Notes under the pieces: generated by a model
What the model saw: the letters and a program-made list of their open reading frames with translations, nothing else
What the model was told of the DNA's origin: nothing
The model's database searches: none
Translations under genes and position numbers: made by a program
Assembly (NCBI RefSeq): GCF_029910655.1
Contig: NZ_CP123897.1
Span: 1,736,001-1,800,000, forward strand
Length of the DNA stretch: 64,000 nt
Source: Methylomonas sp. UP202
GTDB taxonomy: Bacteria > Pseudomonadota > Gammaproteobacteria > Methylococcales > Methylomonadaceae
Direction: 5' to 3'
Shown here: positions 44,562-52,515 of the stretch, piece by piece
Numbering within the stretch: position 1 is the stretch's first letter
Layout of the letters: the number at the start of each line of letters is the position of its first letter

Positions 44562-45167
44562 TTATTTTTTATTTTTGAAGCTTTCTGCTTTTTGAATTGC
44601 TAGGATTGCATTAAATATTAGTTTGTCCTTCTGCTCGAAATTCGCTTTTTTCATTATACCTTTGACGGAGTCTTTGTGGTCCTGTTTAAGTTTCGATATG
44701 ATGCATTTTAAATCGACATAATTTTGAACCGTCAGGTTTTTTTCGCCTAGTTCGCTAAACTCAGTTGAGTTACATATGCTTGGAATGGCATCAGCTATGA
44801 TTGAGTTTATTTTTCCATTCAAGTAATTGCCAATAGTGTCGATATTGTCAATATCTGTCATGCTAGATAGTATCAGTGCATTTGAGTCAATTATTAGCTT
44901 ATTATATTTCGACTCAAATTTTGAAAAGTGCCCTTCGTGGTTTGGTGCGTTTTGTTCGGTAATTAAGGCTCTATCTTCGTCTTTTAAAGGGCTAACGCTT
45001 TTTGCGTCCTGTATTACAGTTGCGACATTCTTATAAAAAGCGTTGGTTTCAGTATAGAGGCTTTCGTTGTACGGAGATACGAATGAAGCAGGGCATCCTG
45101 TTAATATTAAAGAGCAGATCATTAATAATACTGCGTTCGAATGGTTTAACTTCATTATATTTTTCAT
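44562..45167 (-). CDS. Small lipoprotein of unknown function
   Basis: A 201-residue protein with a lipoprotein signal (MLMICSLILTGC-like core; lipobox LTGC with Cys near residue 25), followed by a mostly helical, Lys/Asp/Asn-rich domain with two further Cys (near 130 and 154). No family recognised. First gene of the AT-rich leftward unit lipoprotein - small protein - membrane protein - muramidase. Periplasmic lipoproteins next to muramidase genes are often immunity proteins, which is only a hypothesis here. Confidence 0.72.
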   Translation of the reverse strand: MKNIMKLNHSNAVLLMICSLILTGCPASFVSPYNESLYTETNAFYKNVATVIQDAKSVSPLKDEDRALITEQNAPNHEGHFSKFESKYNKLIIDSNALILSSMTDIDNIDTIGNYLNGKINSIIADAIPSICNSTEFSELGEKNLTVQNYVDLKCIISKLKQDHKDSVKGIMKKANFEQKDKLIFNAILAIQKAESFKNKK

Positions 45168-45704
45168 GTTATTATATTCAATGGTAAATTAAATGGTTGG
45201 TGTCATTACTATATTGATTTATTTTTCAGTCCCGCATCCACATACTCATCATCAGCTAGCGATTGGAATTCGTCTGCCGGGTCGTCGCCTATATTTCTAA
45301 GTCATTCAGCCTTTTTTGCGCGGCGTTCGAAATATTTGGCCAAGCCAACGCCAACGCTGGTGGCACTCGCGCAAAACTCGCCTTGTTCTTGCACGCGATC
45401 ATGCCAAGCGAGCATTCGATTAAGGTCGGCAATTGCTGCGCGGCCGCATTCAGCAGCTGCCACTGGCCGAAGCCATTTTGGTTCTCACCGTGTTGACTGT
45501 GAAATTTGCAAAGACCGGGTAAGTCGCGCCGCCGGGCGACGGTATACAGGGTGCTTGCCACGTGCGGGTCTCCTTGGCTTTGTTGGCACGGATTTTGGCT
45601 TAACGCCATTCCCCCTGCCACTTGTTTTCCGTACTAGTACAAATGTACTGGGTCTATTGCGGGCTGTCCGGGGTTACAATCCTCTAATCAGGCTTGCCAC
45701 GGGG
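45168..45704. other. Intergenic region before the response-regulator gene
   Basis: About 540 bases marking the change from AT-rich island to GC-rich backbone. A leftward 110-codon frame (45289-45621) and the upstream open extension of the regulator gene both cross it, but neither has a good ribosome site or recognisable product. The regulator promoter probably lies after 45580. Confidence 0.45.
45636..45649. promoter_or_regulatory. Inverted repeat AGTAC-AAAT-GTACT upstream of the response regulator
   Basis: Perfect 5-bp arms, 56 bases before the regulator ATG, partly overlapping a second palindrome GTACTAGTAC (45631-45640). Its position suits an operator, perhaps autoregulatory for the LuxR-type protein. 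Confidence 0.4.
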
Positions 45705-46385
45705 ATGAAGACTGTGAATATTTTGTTGATCGACGACCACTTTTGCGCGCGCGAAGGGGTGGCGTGTTTGTTGAAGCAGATTTATCCGGACGTGCAAGTG
45801 TTCGAGGCGGAGAGTTTCGCGGCTGGCCTGGCCATTGCCAACGCCCAGCCGTTGAATTTGGTGTTGTTGGATTTGCAACTGCCGGATTGCAGCGGTTTGG
45901 AGGGCTTGGCGAAGCTGAAGGCGGATTTTCCGGAGCTGTGCGTGGTGATGTTTTCCGGAGTCGGCGATCGGGATTTGGTGTTTCAGGCTTTGAAGGCGGG
46001 GGCGATGGGCTTCGTGGTCAAGACGATTTCTCGGCAGGGGTTTGTCGAAGCCTTGCGCGATTTGTTGTCGGGCCGGGTGTATTTGCCGGCGACGGTGACC
46101 GGCGAGACGCCGGCCGGCGACGCCGGTGCGCCGAGCGGACTGGCCCAGGTTACCGATCCGGCCAGTCTGGGTTTGACGCCGCGCGAATTCGATATTTTGC
46201 GCTGGATCGCGCGCGGCTACAGCAATAAGCAAATCGCGCTGCAATTGGCGATTCAGGAGCAAACCGTCCGCAACCACCTGCGGCCGATTTTTTTGAAGTT
46301 TGGCGTGACTCGGCGCACCGAGTTGCTGGTCAAGCTGTTTGTGCGAGGGATTGTGTTTGGTAAGCCGGGAGTGGGCAATAGCTAG
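45705..46385 (+). CDS. NarL/LuxR-family response regulator
   Basis: A 226-residue protein. The receiver domain (1-120) has the acidic pair in LLIDDHF, the phospho-accepting Asp near residue 57 in LVLLDLQLPD, and the Lys near 106 in FVVKT. The C-terminal LuxR helix-turn-helix (about 155-215) reads LTPREFDILRWIARGYSNKQIAL, then QTVRNHL. A GGGG site precedes the ATG at 45705; the frame is open far upstream without similarity. It probably pairs with the hybrid kinase encoded convergently next door; their coding 3' ends overlap by 56 bases. Confidence 0.92.
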   Translation: MKTVNILLIDDHFCAREGVACLLKQIYPDVQVFEAESFAAGLAIANAQPLNLVLLDLQLPDCSGLEGLAKLKADFPELCVVMFSGVGDRDLVFQALKAGAMGFVVKTISRQGFVEALRDLLSGRVYLPATVTGETPAGDAGAPSGLAQVTDPASLGLTPREFDILRWIARGYSNKQIALQLAIQEQTVRNHLRPIFLKFGVTRRTELLVKLFVRGIVFGKPGVGNS

Positions 46386-48222
46386 GCTGATTCGGCGTCT
46401 CGCCCATCGTGCGCAGCATGGCTTCCATCAGCGTCTTGGGACTGGCCGGCTTGCGCAACAAGCCGGTACGGGCCGGCCACAGTGCCTTGTCTTGCTCGGA
46501 GATGCCGTCGGCCGAGAGCACCAGAACCGGCACCGGGCCGCAGTCGGCGTGGACGGCGGCGATGACGTCGTGAGCAGTTTCGTGTTGTTTCAAGTAAAAG
46601 TCGGTAATTAGCAGGTCCGGAATCGCCAAATTGTCGGCCAGTGTCATGTGGGTGTCGGCCAACGACAAGGCGGTTTGCACTTCACAACCCCAACTTTGCA
46701 ACTGGCAGGCCAGGCCGTCCAGAGCCTTGGCGTCGTCGTCCACGATCAAGACGTAGCGGCCGCTGAAGTCGCCGGTGACGGCCGGTTCGCGGATGTCGGC
46801 GTCTTGTTGGGGGGCGATCGGTAGATAGACTTGAAAGTCGCTGCCCCGGCCTGGGCGCGAATCGAGGTTCATCGTATGGTTGGGCAAGTGTTGCACCATC
46901 GTTGACGCATAGTACAGGCCGATGCCCAGGCCCGGCGTCGTGGCGTCGGTTTCGCGTCCGAGTTTACCGCGTACCGCGTCTTCGAAGATCTTGTCGCGCA
47001 GTTCGGCCGGGATTCCGGCGCCGCTGTCGCGGATGTGCAGTTTTAGCCGGCCGGCGCCGATGTTGACCGCCGCCACGCTGATCCAGCCCGAGCGGGTGTA
47101 TTTGATGGCGTTGTCGATCAGATTGCCGACGATTTGCGCCAATATGCTGGGATCGGTATGTACGTTGTAAGGCGGTTTGCGGCGCAAGCGGACTTTTAGG
47201 CGCAGGCCGCGAGCGGCGGTTTGCGGGGCGAATTGGGTTTCCAGACTCGCCAGAAAAACATTGATATCGACGTTGGCGAGTTGCGGGATTTGCTTGCCGT
47301 TTTCGACGTTGGCGATCTGAAAGATATGGTTGATGGTGCGGCTTAGTTCGTCGATGGCCAAACCCATGCGGTTGGCCAGCGGTTTTAAATGCGTCTGAGT
47401 CGGCTCGCCGCAGGCGGTTTCCATCACCGAGGCGTAACAATTCAAGGCTTGTAGAGGTTGGCGCAAGTTGTGACCGATTTGCGCTAGGAAGCGCGCCTTG
47501 TCGTCGGCGTTTTGCTGGGCATTGCGTTTTTCCCGGAAGGATTTGCGGGCGTAAGCTTCAAGTTGGCAACGGGTGCAGACGCCGAACAGGTTGACGATGG
47601 TCAGATTAATCATCGACGAGATCAGGTCCGCCGCCCCGACACCTAAGGCATGGCCGGCCAACGGCATCGCGATCGACGTGGCCCAGCCGAAGCCGATCGT
47701 CGCGCGCAAGGACATGAACATTTGTCCGTAACTAAAAAAGTACATCGGCAGTAAACAGGGCCAGGTCGATGGGTAATCGGCCGCTTTGCCGTCGATGATG
47801 AACAGGATAAGCAAATTCGCGGCCGACAGGCCGGCGCTCCATTTAGCGATGGTATTAATCTGGCGGACGGCATCCCCATGAGTTTGCAAATATGCGAACA
47901 AGCCGACCAGTACCGCGATGATGGGCATTCGCGGCAGGGCATTGCCGATCGAGTCGGCGCCAGTGTGTAAATCCAGCAGGATGTAGGCCAGGAAGGCGCC
48001 GGCACCGAGTAATAACGCCCATTTCAGAGGAGCCAGCAATACTTGGTAACGTTCCCGCCAAAACGCCTGTTCGGACGCGGCGTCGAATTTGGGAATCGCG
48101 AATAAATGACCGGGACTTATAGCGTCGCAACAGGCCTTGAAGACCGCGGAAAAATCGGGTTTGGCCGGCGCTCTGAAAAAAGCGAGGTTGGCTAGATTGG
48201 CGTAAGGACTGAAGTTTTGCAT
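46330..48222 (-). CDS. Hybrid sensor histidine kinase with C-terminal receiver
   Basis: A 630-residue protein. A cytoplasmic N-terminus (1-65) is followed by six TM segments (about 66-215) with no recognised sensor domain, and a short coil. The phosphoacceptor domain has the H-box FLAQIGHNLRQPLQAL (His near residue 249). An HATPase domain (N-box LIDNAIKYT, then DSGAGIP, GLGIGLYYAS) precedes a receiver (about 490-605) with VDDD and LLITDFYLK Asp. The HNLRQP H-box belongs to the group often paired with LuxR regulators. Its reading frame ends inside the convergent regulator gene. Confidence 0.9.
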   Translation of the reverse strand: MQNFSPYANLANLAFFRAPAKPDFSAVFKACCDAISPGHLFAIPKFDAASEQAFWRERYQVLLAPLKWALLLGAGAFLAYILLDLHTGADSIGNALPRMPIIAVLVGLFAYLQTHGDAVRQINTIAKWSAGLSAANLLILFIIDGKAADYPSTWPCLLPMYFFSYGQMFMSLRATIGFGWATSIAMPLAGHALGVGAADLISSMINLTIVNLFGVCTRCQLEAYARKSFREKRNAQQNADDKARFLAQIGHNLRQPLQALNCYASVMETACGEPTQTHLKPLANRMGLAIDELSRTINHIFQIANVENGKQIPQLANVDINVFLASLETQFAPQTAARGLRLKVRLRRKPPYNVHTDPSILAQIVGNLIDNAIKYTRSGWISVAAVNIGAGRLKLHIRDSGAGIPAELRDKIFEDAVRGKLGRETDATTPGLGIGLYYASTMVQHLPNHTMNLDSRPGRGSDFQVYLPIAPQQDADIREPAVTGDFSGRYVLIVDDDAKALDGLACQLQSWGCEVQTALSLADTHMTLADNLAIPDLLITDFYLKQHETAHDVIAAVHADCGPVPVLVLSADGISEQDKALWPARTGLLRKPASPKTLMEAMLRTMGETPNQPSYCPLPAYQTQSLAQTA

Positions 48223-48488
48223 GCCGCGATATCCGAGTGCTCGGCGGCATTTGCTGACGAATGAGGAAGCCGGCTAGCCGCGCTGATTGTTATTTTTCAT
48301 GCGAGCGGCATTGTCCCTAGTCCGGACGGATTTGGCAATTGTGAAAATCTAACAGGGAAACTATAGCATTCCTCGACTACACTTAACGGCTACCGTTTAG
48401 AACGCGACGTCAATATCGCCGGTAAACTCGGTGCGTGCTGATGGACGAGGGGACGCACACGGGCCACGATTGCCGAAATGTGCATTGG

Positions 48489-48652
48489 TTAGTTCAGATC
48501 TGTTCAAGACCGCGATGCCCGCCGGGAAGCGGGCTTCCAGTGCCATGGATGGTATGTTTAAATCCGTCCGTGGCGTCCGGATTCGCTCCGCGCTCTAACG
48601 GGTCCGGCAATCCGTGCCGGAATGACAATGTTCATTGAGTAATCCGACAAAG
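48489..48652. mobile_element. MITE-like element, copy A
   Basis: About 164 bp, closely similar to the reverse complement of 52217-52380 along its whole length (shared landmarks TTCAAGACC, GCCATGGA, TTAAATCC, TTCGCTCCGCGCTCTAACG, GGAATGACAATG). The right end is AATCCGACAAAG; the left terminal repeat has decayed. No coding capacity. Confidence 0.75.
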
Positions 48653-48741
48653 TAGCAGTAGGCGGCAGATTTTCTCATCCCGGCAAAAAACGTATCGTAA
48701 CGGTTCAATGTTACTCTCGTAACACGAACCGCGCCCCCGCA

Positions 48742-48766
48742 ATCGCGGCTGAAGCCGTCCCGACAA
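48742..48766. repeat. REP-like repeat (TCGCGGCTGAAGCCG core)
   Basis: Shares its core with 49312-49336 and, in reverse, with 14221-14252. Arms CGGCT/AGCCG form a small hairpin. Confidence 0.55.
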
Positions 48767-48830
48767 TCGCCAAAGCGTTTTTCCGAGCCAACGCGCCGAA
48801 TATGGAATGAAATGTTCGGAGGCGCCTGTC

Positions 48831-48850
48831 GGAGCGGCTCGTACCGCTCC
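48831..48850. repeat. Hairpin GGAGCGG-N6-CCGCTCC
   Basis: Perfect 7-bp arms, about 65 bases beyond the stop of the leftward DUF1289 gene. Could serve as its 3' structure, or be a dispersed repeat. Confidence 0.5.
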
Positions 48851-48915
48851 AACACTACCAATTTTCTACAGCACGTCGGCGGCCGTCAAAAATTACAGCG
48901 GCCGAACTTGCCGCG

Positions 48916-49137
48916 TCAGCCGGCGTTTTCCTCGGCGGCCTTGGCAAGTTTCTTCAGTACGCTTTTGCCTATCTTAGCCACGAAGTCTTCCGGATTGTCG
49001 TATTGCTGTTGTTGCACGAATTCGACAATGGATTTGACCAGTTTCTTGGTGTCGGCGATTTCCTGGTGCGAACGGCCGCAGCCTTGGCAATGGCTGCCGT
49101 CGCTGGTGCATTGGTCGATACAAGGGCTGTATTTCAT
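48916..49137 (-). CDS. Small DUF1289-type Cys-rich protein
   Basis: A 73-residue protein with the DUF1289 pattern SPCIDQCTSDGSHCQGCGRSHQEI: four Cys in a C-x3-C-x6-C-x2-C arrangement suggesting a small metal-binding knuckle. A Lys-rich helical tail (VAKIGKSVLKKLAKAAEE) extends it beyond the usual domain. Function unknown; probably cytoplasmic. An AACAGGACAG site precedes the ATG at 49137. Confidence 0.8.
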   Translation of the reverse strand: MKYSPCIDQCTSDGSHCQGCGRSHQEIADTKKLVKSIVEFVQQQQYDNPEDFVAKIGKSVLKKLAKAAEENAG

Positions 49138-49311
49138 GGTCTGTCCTGTTCAAAGAGTGAAGGTTGGTGAATCGAGTTCCGGGATTAGGGTGCTTTGACG
49201 GCGCTCGGGGTCGCGTCCGTGGCGGTTATCGAGCACGCGTTCATACGAACAAAGGCGGCCCCCGAACGCTCGCAAGCAAGGCGTCCCCCGAAATCCGGTG
49301 TGGAAGCGCTG

Positions 49312-49336
49312 TCGATCGCGGCTAAAGTCGCTCCGA
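49312..49336. repeat. REP-like repeat (TCGCGGCTAAAGTCGCTCC core)
   Basis: Third copy of the GGAGCGACTTTAG/CCGCGA-type palindrome seen at 14221 and 48742. Confidence 0.55.
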
Positions 49337-49391
49337 TGCGGTTGACGTTCATTGGCTGGGCGGAGGCAACCGTTTCATGATCGTTAGGGTG

Positions 49392-49712
49392 TTAACGCGC
49401 GTCGGCTTCCGGTGTATGCAAAGTGACCGGCCAACTGACGATGTGCGCCAAGCCGCCTTGAATTTCCAAGTGGGCTAGGATAGCGCCAACCCGCTCGGGG
49501 CGGTCGTAAAACTCGACCACCAGCGGCAGGTCCAGCGCCAGATCGGCCAGTGCGGCGGTGCGGATTTCCCGGTCGGCGCCAAAGCCGGCGATGCCGCGCA
49601 GCACCGTGACGCCGCGCACGCGTTCGTCGCGTAAAGTATCCAACAACCGGGCCAGCAGATGCTCGCCCTCGCGCAGATAAATCCGCGCCAACGTTACGGT
49701 TTCCATTGCCAT
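49392..49712 (-). CDS. DUF190 family protein
   Basis: A 106-residue cytoplasmic protein resembling small PII-like regulators: ARIYLREGEHL near the start, LDTLRDERVRGVTVLRGIAGFG, then DLPLVVEFYDRPERVGAIL. DUF190 genes are frequently next to crcB. It overlaps the crcB 3' end by 19 bases, so it is translated from the same message and may modulate that channel. The ATG at 49712 has a GGGGAA site eight bases upstream; Met codons four and two codons apart make the exact start uncertain. Confidence 0.87.
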   Translation of the reverse strand: MAMETVTLARIYLREGEHLLARLLDTLRDERVRGVTVLRGIAGFGADREIRTAALADLALDLPLVVEFYDRPERVGAILAHLEIQGGLAHIVSWPVTLHTPEADAR

Positions 49713-50395
49713 AGCCAATTCCCCAAGCGCGAACCCAACCAGACCGTCGCGACGCCGAGCATCGCATTGACGACAAACAAACTCAACAAGCCCTGGAACT
49801 CCAGGCGAATCTCAGGCAATCCCAACGTCAGCCTCAGCGTCGAGACCACGGTCAATAGCCCTAGCAGCACGACGTAAATCGAGGCTCGCCATTCGGCCGA
49901 ATATGCGCCCCGTTGCAACAACCATTCGGTGGCGGCGGCGATCAGCAAGGCCAACAAAAGCGCCAGCGCCATTTCGCCGTAGCGCAGACCGTGGCCGAGC
50001 CAGGGGTATAAGGTGTCGGCGAACAAGGTGCGGCCCCAAATCAGTCCCACCCAGCAGGCCACCAGGCATAACACCGTGCTCAGTAAAATATTCAAAAAAG
50101 CCTTCAGTAAACTGCCGGCCTCGAACAGATACAGCGTTTCGATGGCGAAGGTCGAAAACGTGGTGTAGGCACCCAGGAATCCGACCAGGATGGCCGCCCG
50201 CCATTCCACCGCCAGCGCAAAACGTTGCAGCATCAATTCGGTTAGAAACCCCATCAAAAACGAGCCGGACACGTTGATGAACAAGGTGCCGTGCGGAAAG
50301 CCGCGCCCGAGCAGCGCGTAGATAGCGTTCGCCAGTAAAAACCGGCTGACCGCGCCGATCGATCCGCCCAGGGCAATGGCCAGGATTTGCAGCAT
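49694..50395 (-). CDS. crcB: Tandem-fused CrcB/Fluc-type fluoride channel with degenerate second half
   Basis: A 233-residue protein, nearly twice a normal CrcB (about 125). Residues 1-124 are a regular CrcB with GGSIGAVSRF, NVSGSF (Asn41) and GAYTTFSTF (Phe80, Phe83). Residues 136-230 align without gaps to 32-126 (shared EWRA, LLQR/MLQR, ST, WxG), but Asn41 corresponds to Ala145, Phe80 to Val184 and Phe83 to Leu187, and no TM1 equivalent exists. That gives seven TM segments and places the second repeat antiparallel to the first. It should export fluoride through a single surviving pore. It lies between cysZ and DUF190 in one operon. Confidence 0.85.
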   Translation of the reverse strand: MLQILAIALGGSIGAVSRFLLANAIYALLGRGFPHGTLFINVSGSFLMGFLTELMLQRFALAVEWRAAILVGFLGAYTTFSTFAIETLYLFEAGSLLKAFLNILLSTVLCLVACWVGLIWGRTLFADTLYPWLGHGLRYGEMALALLLALLIAAATEWLLQRGAYSAEWRASIYVVLLGLLTVVSTLRLTLGLPEIRLEFQGLLSLFVVNAMLGVATVWLGSRLGNWLWQWKP

Positions 50396-50405
50396 CGCCG
50401 CGCCG

Positions 50406-51146
50406 TCAGCTCGCTTCGTCGCCGCCGACCGGCGGTAACACCCGGTCCACGTACACGGTCGCGGCGATCACCGCGGTCTGGCCCATCACCAGATTGACGA
50501 TGGGCAGCGTCAGGCCCAGGCCGGTCAGCGCGCCGAAGCTCAACATGCTCCAGCGCCGCTGTTGCATGAAGCGCTTTTGCGCGTCGAAGGTTTGGCCGCG
50601 CATTTCCAGCGGATAGGCGATGAATTCCATCGCGATGCCCCAGGCCGCGAACGCCGCCCACAGCACCGGCGCGATCAGATTCACCACCGGAATCAGAAAC
50701 AGCACCAATAGCGGCAGCACCCGCAGCAACAGATAGCCGATGCGCTTCAGTTCGCCGAAAAACACCCGGTCCCAGCCGGCGTCGGCAGCGACCGGCGCGT
50801 GGCCGTGCAACAGAGACAAGGTTTTGGCGGCCAGGCGGCTGTAATAGGGCGCGGCGATCAAATTGGCGACCAGCGTGAACGTGAAGAAGCCGATCAGCAA
50901 GAAACTAATAAAAAACAACGGCCATAGTATCCAGCTCAACCAGGATAGCCAGTCGGGAATCGCTTGGTGGATCAGCGCGGACACCGAGTGATAGCCGAGG
51001 ATGAAGGCGCCGGTATACAGCACCGTATTAATCAACAGCGGAATCAGCAAATACTGGCGCAGTTCGGCGCGGGTCAGTAATTTCAGGCCGTCCAGCAAAC
51101 AGCCGACGGCCAGCAGCGGGCTGTTAGCGTCGCGGATAGCGTTCAT
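50406..51146 (-). CDS. cysZ: CysZ-type sulfate permease/EI24 family membrane protein
   Basis: A 246-residue inner-membrane protein: [34 protein letters not shown] at the N-terminus, then several TM segments, [21 protein letters not shown], the characteristic [22 protein letters not shown] near residue 185, and [12 protein letters not shown] near 215. Length matches E. coli CysZ, a high-affinity sulfate uptake protein for cysteine synthesis. The ATG at 51146 overlaps the mtnA stop (ATGA), so the two are translationally coupled, which ties sulfur supply to methionine salvage. Confidence 0.87.
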   Translation of the reverse strand: MNAIRDANSPLLAVGCLLDGLKLLTRAELRQYLLIPLLINTVLYTGAFILGYHSVSALIHQAIPDWLSWLSWILWPLFFISFLLIGFFTFTLVANLIAAPYYSRLAAKTLSLLHGHAPVAADAGWDRVFFGELKRIGYLLLRVLPLLVLFLIPVVNLIAPVLWAAFAAWGIAMEFIAYPLEMRGQTFDAQKRFMQQRRWSMLSFGALTGLGLTLPIVNLVMGQTAVIAATVYVDRVLPPVGGDEAS

Positions 51147-52171
51147 GGCGCCAAACTCCTTACCCCGTGCAGGCCGGGATCGACGACGACACCGCGTTCG
51201 GTGACGATGGCGGTGATCAATTCGGCTGGCGTTACGTCGAATACCGGATTCCAGGCGCCGACCAGCGAATCGCCGCCCAAATAGCAATCGGCCAGCAATT
51301 CGTTGGGATTGCGTTCTTCGATTTCGATGGCGTCGCCGGTCGCCAGACTCAGGTCCAGCGTGGAGGAGGGCGCGGCCACCATCAACTTGACGCCGTGGCG
51401 TTTGGCCAGCACCGCCAGCGAATAGGTGCCGATTTTGTTGGCGACGTCGCCGTTGGCGGTGATCCGGTCGGCGCCGACCACAATCCAGTCGATTTTGCCG
51501 GACTTCATCAACCAGGCCGCCGCCGAATCGGCGATCAGCGTGGCCGGAATGCCATCCTGGGCCAGCTCCCAAACCGTCAGTCGGGCGCCTTGCAGCCAGG
51601 GGCGGGTTTCGTCGGCGTAGACTTTGTTAATCTGACCGCGCCGGTGCAGGCTGCGGATCACGCCCAGCGCGGTGCCGTAACCGCCGGTGGCCAACGCGCC
51701 GGCATTGCAATGGGTCAGTACCGAGCAAGCCCCGCCGATTAAATCGGCGCCGCGTTCGCCCATCGCATAATTGGCGGCGATGTCGTCGGCATGGATGGCT
51801 TCGGCTTTGGCGGCGAGCGCCGCGAGCTGGTCGGCGGGCGCGGCGGCCAGCACGTCGCGCATTTGCGCCAGTGCCCAGAACAGATTGACGGCGGTCGGCC
51901 GCGATGCGGCCAGCAGGTCGATGTCGCGGGCGACTTTGTCTTGCCAGGTCGGGTCCGGGTAGTGATATTTGGCCGACAGTACGACGCCGTAGGCGGCGGC
52001 GATGCCGATGGCCGGCGCGCCGCGTACCCGCATCGACACGATCGCGTCGGCCACGCCGGCGGCATCGCGGTATTCGTCGTAACGGATATGCGCCGGTAAG
52101 GCCCGTTGATCCAAGACGTTCAGACTGGAGCCGGTCCACTGTAGGGCTTGTACCGATAATTGAGAGCTCAT
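51143..52171 (-). CDS. mtnA: S-methyl-5-thioribose-1-phosphate isomerase
   Basis: A 342-residue enzyme that converts methylthioribose-1-phosphate to methylthioribulose-1-phosphate in methionine salvage. Motifs: [16 protein letters not shown] near residue 50, [19 protein letters not shown] with the catalytic Cys near 157, [18 protein letters not shown], and [19 protein letters not shown] with the catalytic Asp near 235. Full length. It heads the leftward operon mtnA-cysZ-crcB-DUF190. An MtaD-type deaminase lies 4.4 kb away, so two MTA-handling enzymes share this neighbourhood. Confidence 0.95.
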   Translation of the reverse strand: MSSQLSVQALQWTGSSLNVLDQRALPAHIRYDEYRDAAGVADAIVSMRVRGAPAIGIAAAYGVVLSAKYHYPDPTWQDKVARDIDLLAASRPTAVNLFWALAQMRDVLAAAPADQLAALAAKAEAIHADDIAANYAMGERGADLIGGACSVLTHCNAGALATGGYGTALGVIRSLHRRGQINKVYADETRPWLQGARLTVWELAQDGIPATLIADSAAAWLMKSGKIDWIVVGADRITANGDVANKIGTYSLAVLAKRHGVKLMVAAPSSTLDLSLATGDAIEIEERNPNELLADCYLGGDSLVGAWNPVFDVTPAELITAIVTERGVVVDPGLHGVRSLAP

Positions 52172-52216
52172 GCGTAAGATGTATGTTGTCGGAAAAGGGG
52201 GCTTGGCTTAGATCTA

Positions 52217-52380
52217 CTTTGTCAGATTATTCAATAAGCATTGTCATTCCGGCATGGATTGCCGGACGCGTTAGAGCGCGGAGCGAACCCGGACTCCATG
52301 AATGGATTTAAGCCTACCCTCCATGGCACGGGATGCCCGTTTCCCCACAGGCATGACGGTCTTGAACAAATCCGACAAAG
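52217..52380. mobile_element. MITE-like element, copy B
   Basis: 164 bp with terminal inverted repeats CTTTGTCAGATT and AATCCGACAAAG (11 of 12 matching). It is an inverted copy of 48489-48652. It sits just upstream of mtnA and downstream of the large kinase gene. No coding capacity; it would need a transposase in trans. Confidence 0.8.
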
Positions 52381-52515
52381 CAGAATTTAGTCGCTGTCGT
52401 CAGGCAACGGTTCGGGAAGTCGATGATTTTACCTGAGCGTTTCGATTATTTTAAGCCGATTCCGGCCCGCTTCGATAGGCCGGCGTTCGGCTTGACCGGG
52501 CGCGGAGGGCCCACT

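Larger units (their letters stand above)
48223..48915. other. Intergenic region rich in dispersed repeats
   Basis: About 690 bases upstream of the kinase gene with no supportable gene. It contains MITE-like copy A (48489-48652), a REP-like core near 48742 and a perfect hairpin at 48831-48850. Confidence 0.6.

Noticed and set aside
30603-45167. Interpretation of the hydrolase island as a prophage
   Set aside because: Two endolysin-like genes are present, but no capsid, tail, terminase, integrase or repressor gene was found in the 15 kb, and four lipases plus a subtilisin are not phage-typical.
45583-45600. Possible sigma-54 element (TTGGCACG-GATT-TTGGC) upstream of the response regulator
   Set aside because: The -24 part is perfect but the essential GC at -12 is GG, and the site lies over 100 bases from the start codon; unlike the element at 14629 it breaks an invariant position.
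45289-45621. Leftward 110-codon frame just before the response-regulator gene
   Set aside because: It begins at GTG, its only good purine run directly abuts an internal ATG, and the translation matches no family I know. It also crosses the presumed regulator promoter.
51147-51572. N-terminal extension of cysZ to 388 residues
   Set aside because: The extension is the Arg/Gly-rich shadow of mtnA in another frame; the ATG at 51146 overlapping the mtnA stop begins exactly at CysZ similarity.
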